Notes under the pieces: model-generated
The model's input: the letters and a program-made list of their open reading frames with translations, nothing else
Database searches by the model: none
What the model was told of the DNA's origin: nothing
NCBI RefSeq assembly: GCF_963675165.1
Contig: NC_087378.1
Span: 2,639,525 to 2,703,524 of the forward strand
Direction of reading: 5' to 3'
DNA from: Halichondria panicea
Taxonomy: Eukaryota > Porifera > Demospongiae > Suberitida > Halichondriidae
DNA length: 64,000 bases
Position numbers and translations under genes: made by a program
In this document: piece by piece, positions 55,697 to 64,000 of the stretch
How positions within the stretch are numbered: position 1 is the first letter of the stretch
Layout of the letters: each line of letters starts with the position of its first letter

Positions 55697-56220
55697 GCCT
55701 GCTATCGACTGCTTACGCATGCGCAAAATTATTGGTTATTTTTTCCCGTAAAATGTCCTATAATACTGAATTTATCAGAGGAAATATCCAAAAAGTCATA
55801 CACAGAGCTATATAGCTAGCTAGCTAGAGACAGAGCTGTAGGTTTGTTGTACAGCTATTTTTCTTGCTGATAGAGTCAGTAGCAGTAGCATAGTAGACTT
55901 TCGCTAAAGTTAGTGTTAGATGGGCGTGGATGGGCGTGGCCTGTCCACATACGCTCTTGTCAGCTTTCACTCCGTTCAGACGATTGTCATTCACACTGTT
56001 GCAGGCTGTGAGTCTTTTGTTAACATAGCAGCCTAAGGGTAGCTATCAGAGAATACAATCCGATGGGCTAGAAACCTTCAATCGAACTTTCTAACTACTT
56101 CCTTTGATCCACTTCCGTTCGTTGTGATGTCATTGTTTTACTGAGCATAAACGATGTTATCCAAAGCCCCCCAGATACCGGGGGGATATTAGCGCATGCG
56201 CAAGCAGTCGATACCAGGCC
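55697..56220. mobile_element. ~520-bp inverted-repeat element (copy of 26098-26609)
   Basis: Starts CTGCTATCGACTGCTTACGC, ends GCGCAAGCAGTCGATACCAG. Just outside are GCCTCCTTCACCGGCCTTCG and CGGCCTGGATTCGAGGC, the abundant hAT-like terminal motif, so the unit may extend to 55663-56256. Confidence 0.8.
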
Positions 56221-56390
56221 CACATCTCCAATGAGAGCGGCCTGGATTCGAGGCCAGTATACTATGGGACTTAGTATACCTGCAACTTACTTAGTATACC
56301 TAGTATTCTGTTGTCAAGTAATTGTACTGTAGTTAGGCCTCGAGGGCAAGGTTTGCGCATGCGCACTAGTATCTAAATGAGTTAGACACT

Positions 56391-56512
56391 GTTTTGTCGG
56401 TGTCAATGTGATTTAGAAGCACTCAGCCACTTTAGTACCCTCGCTACGCTCGGGATACTAAATCAGTGCCTTTGGGCTTCTACCCATAGACCCCTCCAAA
56501 ACAGTGTCTAAC
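56391..56512. repeat. 122-bp MITE with perfect 16-bp TIRs
   Basis: GTTAGACACTGTTTTG at 56391-56406 is exactly inverted at 56497-56512. The centre has a second hairpin around TACCCTCGCTACGCTCGGG. It lies just before the first coding frames of the VWA5-like gene. Confidence 0.85.
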
Positions 56513-56711
56513 TATTATTTAGTAACCAGTAAACTTGACTTCTTGCAGCCTTATTACTATGGATCTGCCTTATCCCCACATGTGGGACAATCAAGATCTT
56601 GCTTAGTGGTTACAGTCTTACCCCAAACTCAATTAGCTATTCAAACAGGAGGAGTGCTTTATAAGCTGGGAATGTTGCACAGCATAACAAAACTATTAGC
56701 TGAACATCAAG

Positions 56712-59700
56712 ATGCTCTCAAGCTTGCTACTTCGGTCCAGCTTGGACAAGAAAGAAAAAGTCAATAAAGATCCAATCATTGCTAAGAAAATCGACTTGAG
56801 TATCAGAACTATTGCTCAGGTTGGCTGTGGAAAGGCCAGCTGCTCCTACTCAATTGACAAAGATGAACAATGTCTAGTGTTTTATGTGTCTTCACTCTTA
56901 GCTCACAGAGACAGCACCAGGCAGCATCTCAGCGTTACTAAATGTCAAGTGTTGTCGAAAGAATCGACGGGAAAGCAGAACTGTCAAACACTCACCGTCT
57001 CGAAGCTGACCACCATTGATGGGACCAAGTCGCTACCAACCTTGGCACTCACAAAGGAACTTCATGCATCCACACTCGCATTGCACGCTGGAGCTATTTC
57101 TGCGGAGGATCTACTCCTGCATTTGGGCTCAGTCAAGGCTGGAACAATGCTGGAAATACAATTAGACTTCGTTCTTAAATTCACCCTCCCAAGTTCTCCA
57201 GACTCACTACAGTATGTCTTCACCAATAAACTACCCGCCCATCACCTCTGCTACAACGTTAGTTTAGCTACCACGCTACCCATTGAAGACGTGACACCTT
57301 TACACACCATCTCCAATCCGAACGATTTTCGATGGAACTATATCGCTGGTTCCTCCTGTGTGGTTGAGATCCAGTACGAATGCAAGCCACACTCCGACAA
57401 GGCTACGGGACTCACAGTGCAGCTGGTTGCAGCACCCTCGCCATCAGGTTGCTGTTCTATTTCCTACCCCCAAGACGCTACCAAGACCAGGGGGGGTTGT
57501 AATTTTAACTTGAGATGCGATGGTTTAATGATGATGAACAGTTGTCTAACTCCCGATGCATTCCCAGCCTCGGTGAAAGACAAGCAACTTCATCCATCTG
57601 AGTTCATATTTGTGGTGGACTGTAGTGGCAGTATGAGCGGCAGCAACATCCAATCAGCGTCTGATACTCTCATCACATGTATCAAGAGTCTGCCAGCAGG
57701 GTCCTACTTCAACGTGATCGCATTCGGATCCAATTTCAGACACCTATTTCACACAAGTTCAGAGTACACGAAGTGGTCGGTGGAGAAGGCCATTAAATTT
57801 GCAAACGAGATTCAAGCCACCCTTGGAGGGACTGAGCTGCTGGACCCACTGCGATGGATCTTCAAACAGGGGAAGTGCGGGAGCCTGGCCAGACAGATCT
57901 TCATAGTGACCGACGGAGGAGTGAACAGCACTGCACATGTTCTGCACACTGTCCGAAAGAACAGACATCAAGCTAGGTGAGAGGAGTGTAATGTTAATAC
58001 TATTATTAACCAAAGGCGCGTGGGCGGCCACGGGTTAGTAGGGTTATAGTAGCTGGTTGATTTTTTTGTTAATATTATTTGTTTGGTGTGGTTTTTCTAG
58101 GTGCCACACATTTGGTATAGGGCCTGAAGTTTGTACAGAGCTGGTGACAGGCATTGCAGCTGCCTCTGGTGGTCAGTGTGTACTGCTCAGAGACACGGAG
58201 AGATTACAGACAAAGGTGAGGATATACTAGCCGTCCTGCTTTAGTGGTATTTTGGGTATTATTTATTATCAGTGGGCCACAGAGTGTAGAATACATTGTA
58301 GTGTCATAGTTACCTAAGATTCCAGCCTTTGATGTATGATCTTTGAGGTCTAGCCCAGCGACTAATATATCGATTTACCTTCAGGTAATGGAAGTTCTGA
58401 GAGACAGCCTGGAGCCGTATGTATTGGACTCATCGCTGCAATGGTCACCTCCTGAAGGGTTTTCCCTTCTTGAAACCACACCCACATTGCTGGGAACCGT
58501 CTACAGTGGCTCTACACACACGGCATTTGCGCTGATCAAACAAGAGGGGCCTCTCCGTTCAGCTGGCGTGTTGGAAAGCACCGTGAGCATTGTGGGACGA
58601 TCTGGAGAAGAGAGAGTCACCATGGAAGTTAAACCAGCCCCCCTCCCAAACCTCACGCCCACACAAAGCTACGAGTTAGCCTCGATCCTAGATCGAGTGG
58701 CTACCTGGTCAAAGCTACAGGAGATGGAGATAAAATTAGCTTCTAGTTCGAGAAAAAACAGCCAAAACGACAGCGATAAAACACAAGAACCAGAACCAAA
58801 GAGGATTAAACTGAATGGAAGCTTCCTTAACGGGAAAATGGTTGACTCTGAACTTTGTAATGATTTGCTTGAATTAAGCTGCTCGTCTGGTATTCCATGT
58901 GGTCTAACGTGCTTCAGGGGGTGTGGTCTAGTACAGCAACTCCTCCCACACAAGCCGCCTACAACCACCTCGCACTCTGCACACACCTTCACTGCTAAGA
59001 AGACCTCCTCTTATAGTCAGAAACGTTTGGACCAGTTGCAAAAGATGCAGAGCAGAAACCGCAAGAGACAAGTTGGGCCACTCACCACCTCATCTCAACC
59101 AACCACAATGTGCAGTGTGGCCATTAATACCTTCACCACTCTTGGCACCACTCTCAAGACCATGGCTAGCTCTATCGGCCTGGTTCTCCCTGATCCCATC
59201 GAAGGCCACCGGATAGACGACCACCTACACTACCACAGCCAGAAGAAAACCACACTGCATTGGGACGATGCTAAGGGAAAGCTTGTTTACCCCTCCTTTT
59301 ATCGTACGAGCAAAGAGCCTGTTACTAATGGAACTAAAATCCCCTCTAATGGACACCGGACCACCCCCTCTTCCGAGAGCTTAAGCGATGATGAAGACTT
59401 TATTTCCGACACAGACCCGGATTGGGATGACCTCCAAAGACCCTCGGAGCTCCTCCAACTCATTCAAATGCAGTTGTACAGTGGGGCGTGGCCTATGGTG
59501 AGAGCATTCTCGTATGCTGTCGGAGTACCTCTAGACGAAGTCCGAAAACTAATGGAGAAAGAAACGAAATCAGCCGTGATAGGATCAGAAGAAGAGCGTA
59601 AGAAATCAAATGTATGGACTACAGCTTTGGCCGTTTCATGTCTGGAAGAATATTTCCCTCAATTCAGAGCTGAATGGGAAGTGGTTGGGATGAAAGGACA

Positions 59701-59794
59701 GCAGTGGATCGAGGCTAATCTGTGCGAAGAAACAGATATGAGTGCTCAGGAGGTCTATGAAACATCCCGACACTTACTGGCCAGATGGCACTAA
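56712..59794 (+). CDS. VWA5-like: VWA5A/VWA5B-like protein with von Willebrand A domain
   Basis: Three exons join in phase: 56712-57976, 58101-58215, 58385-59794 (TAA), about 930 codons from the ATG at 56712. Residues ~150-290 correspond to the end of a diverged VIT domain and its linker. The A domain starts near residue 298 with FIFVVDCSGSMSGS: MIDAS Asp303, Ser305, Ser307; Thr374 in GGTE and Asp401 in TDGG complete the metal site. Exon 2 gives RCHTFGIGPEV...ASGG and exon 3 the rest plus a long, partly disordered linker (SDDEDFISDTDPDWDD) and the C-terminal helical region (LLQLIQMQLYSGAWPMVRAF; TTALAVSCLEEYFPQFRAEW) shared with VWA5 proteins. VWA5A is thought to be intracellular with tumour-suppressor association; function here is unknown. 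No lesion seen. The start is uncertain: an overlapping frame at 56504-56767 also looks coding, so upstream exons or a frameshift near 56750 are possible. Confidence 0.85.
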
Positions 59795-59905
59795 CTAAAC
59801 TACACTGACAATTCATATTACAAGCTGCTTTTCCCCTGCATTTATTCATAAATTGTGTTGTATTCATTAATTTACATGCTATTTATTCGAAGACATACTA
59901 TATAC

Positions 59906-59997
59906 AGCTGGATGTAAGGCCACTGCAACTTTGACTGTAATGAGCATGAGGGAATACGGGAAACTAGAGTCAACGTTGCAGTGGCCTTACATCCAGC
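59906..59997. other. Hairpin with perfect 24-bp stem, 110 bp after the VWA5-like stop
   Basis: AGCTGGATGTAAGGCCACTG-CAAC at 59906-59929 is exactly inverted at 59974-59997. After one mismatch, TTGACT pairs with AGTCAA, giving about 31 paired positions and a ~31-nt loop. It could be a tiny MITE or a pre-miRNA-like hairpin in the 3' UTR. No second copy seen in the window. Confidence 0.6.
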
Positions 59998-60377
59998 TTC
60001 GTACATGTATTTATATGCACGCTCAGTGATATCGTACATCCTCACAGGTAGTGGAGTTGGAGAACACTGTGCCTCATAAATTGTCGTCATCGTTACCCAC
60101 GGCAACCAGGAGACTAACGAGACCAGCACACAAGGAAAGAATCAAGTAACTACAAAGTAATTGTGTCTGTCTGTTTGTGTGCATTTTTCGATTGGGCACG
60201 TATAGGATACCACACCTACTCATTTCATAGATCCGTGGAGGGGTCATGTCGACCACCCCCTGACTATAGAGACCAGCTGAGCATTGAGGCCCGTTTACTT
60301 AATCTTCTTACACCACAACGTTCCAATTAGCAGCCGCAGAATCTGTACCACGTTGCCATTTGCCATTTGTTCTCCAG

Positions 60378-61265
60378 GTGGTGTACAGTTTGGATTCATG
60401 AGAACGACGCTAAATATGGTCTGCACAGAACTGGCAGTATACAGTCAAGATATGTGAGTTATAATGGTGATGCGTATATTCTGAACTAGTGTACAGGCAC
60501 AGCACAGCTACTAACATGTGCATGTAGACTGTACATTTATAAATATAGGGATACTGTTTCTGCATGGAAATTATATGTATACACTCACCGGCCTGATTCA
60601 TCTGAGGAAGCTTTTTCGTAATGTTATAACCGTGTTGCTCGTACTTGTTAGAATGATATGATCTTGTGACCGTTGAGTGTACACAGTACTACTAACATTT
60701 CATGATTATAGCACAGACACTTATACCGCATGCTTGCCCCCCCCCCCTGTGACACACACTAGCAAGATGACCAGTTGCATGAGAATTAGAGCCTGAGGAG
60801 CTTAGGATAATATCAAAGAACATGCAGGAACAAAAAGTGAACGACCTCGTGGTAAGTGCTTCAGATATAGCTAGTGTACATTTTAGAGAGTTCCCGTAGT
60901 TACTCTCCTACACATGCATGTACACCTTCCCTCTATCACATTGTGCCTTTAAGTGCCTAATATACCATGGAGCATGTGTGCATACTTACCTGTATCTATA
61001 TAGGAGAGTCATACAATATTAAAGCCCGGCCCCGCAGTCCAGTTTATTCTCATATACGGGGTCCGTGTACTGGGTCACTGTGTCCTGAATACATTGAGAT
61101 GCAACCTAGTGCTTAAAACATAGCTACCGGTTGCATCTCAACTTTAAACGTACAGTGTGAGTCAGCTCCGGGTATCTAATATTTGAACTAGTATACAGGT
61201 CGTCCTCAAGCTCGCTGACAGTGTCCATGAGTCCAAGCAGCTCCATTTCTATTCACAAGTTATGG
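60378..61265 (+). repeat. Rearranged duplicate of segments from 45.8-50.4 kb
   Basis: 60378-60460 copies 50318-50420; 60825-60870 copies 46995-47030 (AAAGTGAACGACCTCG plus donor); 61026-61265 copies 45810-46062, including the exon VVLKLADSVHESKQLHFYSQ and a hairpin GAGATGCAACC...GGTTGCATCTC. The order differs from the first locus. Confidence 0.8.
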
Positions 61266-62368
61266 TAAGTGAGATGATTATATCTGTCCATGATTGCATG
61301 TTGTGATGTTGTGATGATTGTTGTATAAAATACATACAAATTGTGTCAGCTAGATCTGTCTTGTTCCCTGCCAGGTGTATTAATAGTGATTGTGATTGCG
61401 TACCTGCGTACTTACAGATCAGACAAACACACAAGAGGACTCTCAAGCTGACTCTCAAGCTGAAGAGGTACGTACTTGTAATGTTTGTACCATATTCAGG
61501 CCGCTAAAACATTGCGTAAGGCTAAACAAATACTGAGTGGCGCCCTAAATAGCTACGTGTGCCTACATGTATAGGATGCGCATAACCGTTCCACCTCCTA
61601 GCGTTACACTTGTCCTATAATTATGTGTGGCTGAGTAAGTTACTGTATGCATTCCCTCGTATGATTGGCTCATCGAATTTCGTGTGACCTCTCCCCCTCC
61701 CCACAGCTGTTCCGCAGACTGGAGAAGCACCCTGTCCTGCTCAAAGAGACATCTCATTGTAAGTGTGTGTACGTAGTGGCATTGATGACTGTGTTCTGTG
61801 CCAGGAAGGTCATGCTGACGCAGACAATGTCACTTTCAGCCCCAAAATACGTGCCTGCCAAATTGTAGGAAAATAGGCTATATAACCCTTGGTCTTTTGT
61901 CGAAATAGTCGAAATAGGCAGTTTCTTGCCCCTTGCAGAACTTTTATCCAAGTGGGTGCTTTTTCGAAAGCAGGCCTATATTTGGAGCTAACTTTGAATG
62001 TAGCTACGTCACTTAATGTTTATTGTCTAGTGGGTCTTTACCGTCTCAGTGTGATTGCCAAGAATGTGTTTATTGGTTGACTGATGCTTACCATACAACC
62101 CCTTTGAAACATGATCTTTACACCACTTAATATTTAATTGGTTAAATAAAACCCCCCCTGCCGCTAAACGAATATTTGGGAGTCCGTTTAAATTATTGTG
62201 TGATGATGTACCACATACATTCATAACTACATGTACACTTAGTCCATTTGCCTATTGCCATGACCACTTTCCATTAAATTACACTGGATTCAAGTAATTA
62301 TTTATTAGTTCTAGAAACCGCTAATAGTGTGAGCAAAGTACATTTACTGAGTGCGTGTGCAGTCCACT
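61266..62368. other. Mostly non-coding; one exon-like scrap
   Basis: At 61708-61760, between a CCCACAG acceptor and GTAAGT donor, the frame reads LFRRLEKHPVLLKETSH. Not identified. Nothing else supported. Confidence 0.35.
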
Positions 62369-62640
62369 GATGAGTCCCGGCACAATAAACATTAGGGACG
62401 AAAAGGTCTTGTATTCGACCTTCTGGGCTATACCAATGATGGATGATCGACTTGATCGATCGTCCGTTACTGTAAGTGTATGGCTTTTTGTCGCACTTTT
62501 CTGCAGCTCAAGCACACCTGTCCAGCAACATTTTCTCCATACAACGCCTTCTCATGGATCTGACCAATCAGGTTGCGTAACACCAGGTGGAGGTAGCAAG
62601 AGTATGGCCGCCCAGATTGAGAATGACGGCGTGGCAGGAT
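62369..62640. repeat. Duplicated segment (copy of 49868-50160)
   Basis: Same landmarks as the first copy. The right end continues with AGATTGAGAATGACGGCGTG where the first copy has an extra ~10 bp. Confidence 0.85.
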
Positions 62641-63008
62641 ATCAATACTGGAGACTGCTGCCAGGTAACTCCACTGCAGATAGTGTGAACTGCATGCTGT
62701 TACTGTTCCACCTCACTTGTATAGCAAGCCAAGAAAACACTTTCCTTAGTATGTATTTCCTACTACATGTAGGTCAGTAGAGCTACTTTTTAGAGTTTAG
62801 TGCTCCCCTGCTCCGATCACCTTTTGTGTACTTGCACTTCATAAGATATCCTGCAATCACCAGATTGTTTTAATTTTGTGGGGCTGACATCCTGTATACC
62901 GTACCCATCATGCAAGCATTGCACAATGGAAAACGTATACATGCATGTATAATTATATGCTCATGAAAAGACAGGATGGCGGGATATATAATTATATTTC
63001 TTATATAG

Positions 63009-63825
63009 GTGCTGTTGCTCGCTCATTTGCTGCTTTTAGACAAGGAACAGGACCCATTTGGCTGGACGAAGTTGGTTGCCAAGGAGATGATGCTTTCTGT
63101 CCCATAGATTCGACCCACGACTGTTCTCATTTTGAGGATGCTGGAGTGGAGTGCATCAGTACGCTGTGTGTTGCATGAACTGTATCGAGCGGCCTAGCAA
63201 ATGTGTATGATGTCAAGAAAATGTCTTTCAGTTGACGTAGTCAATATTGAGTCAATATCAGCTAGTGTTTACGTGATCTAGATGATGTATACTAGGAGGT
63301 ATACAGTTACCACTGAAGTATACACATACACGTACTACATGTATACCGTATGTATGTGTTTGAAAGACATACATGTTCACACCTTCTATTCTCCGCTTTT
63401 AGTTGGTGTTCAAGGCAGTGTGAGGTTGGTCGATGGTCCAAGTGATCTGGAAGGTCGTGTGGAGGTGTGCAACAATCAGGAGTGGGGCACAGTCTGTCAG
63501 ACCTTCTGGGAGAGCCCTGAAGCAGGAATTGTGTGCTCACAAATTGGCTACTCAAGATTCGGTGCGTTAATATCAAGACCCTCCGAGGAACTAGTGTATA
63601 GATAGTGCATGAAATTATGTGAAAAGAGAGCTAATGTAACAGTTATAATTCTTTTTCCAGCTTTGTATAAGTTATTCACATAAAGTAAAAACTTCCACAG
63701 GAGCCACTGCCAACGGTGCACTGTCTGTTGGTTGGAAGAGGTCCCATCCTTTTTGACCAGGTCCAGCGTGTCGGTAATGAAGACTATTTGTTCGACTGCC
63801 CAAGCTCCTAGATTTACAGTAAGGT
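63009..63825 (+). pseudogene. SRCR-domain exons with frameshift and stop
   Basis: Exon 63009-63158: [16 protein letters not shown]...[12 protein letters not shown], the second half of an SRCR domain. Exon 63403-63561: GSVRLVDGPSDLEGRVEVCN, NQEWGTVCQTFWESPEAGIV, CSQIGYSRF, a next domain's start. Exon from 63701: ATANGALSVGW, then in another frame GPILFDQVQRVGNEDYLFDC PSS and a TAG. SRCR domains are cysteine-rich extracellular modules of scavenger receptors and adhesion proteins, abundant in sponges. Splice phases fit between exons two and three. The frame change near 63740 and the stop after CPSS suggest a pseudogene or a sequence error. 5' exons not found; the 3' side leaves the window. Confidence 0.75.
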
Positions 63826-64000
63826 AAGCGGCTAACAAACATTAATGTTCAAACTAGAGGTTAATTTTCAACACCTAATCAAAAAGGTCACTTTCAGAGC
63901 AAATGTTATTGACAAAACTGCCACCAAAAGATAACATGGAGTATTAGGCCACACCATGACAAACCACAAACATAAAACAGTGAACAGCCAACCAAATCCC

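Noticed and set aside
57759..58031. Minus-strand frame over the VWA5-like first exon
   Set aside because: Shadow of the A-domain coding strand, crossing its splice donor.
59906..59997. Bacterial-type terminator
   Set aside because: The hairpin has a long loop, no U tract, and the genome is eukaryotic.
1..64000. tRNA, rRNA or snRNA genes
   Set aside because: I looked for cloverleaf features and conserved boxes. The TCGATCC words belong to a transposon terminal motif, not a tRNA T-loop.

Overview
The window is animal nuclear DNA: intron-rich, AT-rich, GT-AG introns, dense transposon relics and minisatellites, no prokaryotic operons. Several features fit a demosponge: Death-domain, ankyrin-repeat and SRCR genes, a p53-family exon, and a minus-strand membrane exon with a GTNGTRDCR motif that I associate with sponge multi-domain receptors. 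I cannot name the species. All exon limits come from reading splice sites and homology by eye.

Layout. 0-5 kb: the last exon of a Death-domain gene (+) faces the 3' half of a PLA2G6-like calcium-independent phospholipase (-). Behind it lies a broken eIF3e copy (-). 5-12 kb: mostly short inverted-repeat elements, a hAT-like element, a repeat carrying four DR1 nuclear-receptor half-site pairs, and a 1.6 kb foldback element with minisatellites inside its arms. 12.7-22 kb: two tandem ankyrin-repeat gene copies (+), both damaged, the second joined to an unrecognised C-terminal region. 23.26 kb: an exon-sized open frame matching the p53/p63/p73 DNA-binding domain. 23.7-26.6 kb: duplicated repeat blocks. 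26.9-32.7 kb: a non-LTR retrotransposon carrying at least three other transposons, one of them (piggyBac) itself carrying two more. 33-41.8 kb: ankyrin-exon fragments, a DDE transposase relic, an orphan receptor membrane exon and a mosaic duplication of the 23.7 kb block. 41.8-44.5 kb: a 119-bp hairpin minisatellite and a ~467-bp tandem repeat. 44.6-54.7 kb: scattered exon relics, including three collinear pieces of cytoplasmic dynein heavy chain 1 and a WD40 exon like Cdc20/Fzr1, plus an 80-bp minisatellite in both orientations. 56.7-59.8 kb: the best complete gene, a VWA5-type von Willebrand A protein (+). 60-64 kb: rearranged duplicates of 45-50 kb segments and a damaged SRCR gene.

There is no sign of a co-regulated pathway. 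The common thread is copying and decay: exons of ordinary genes (eIF3e, dynein, ankyrin, Cdc20-like, SRCR) occur as mutated, intron-containing partial copies mixed with transposons, which points to DNA-level segmental duplication rather than retrocopying. The genes most likely to be functional are the VWA5-like gene, the phospholipase (5' part not seen) and the Death-domain gene.
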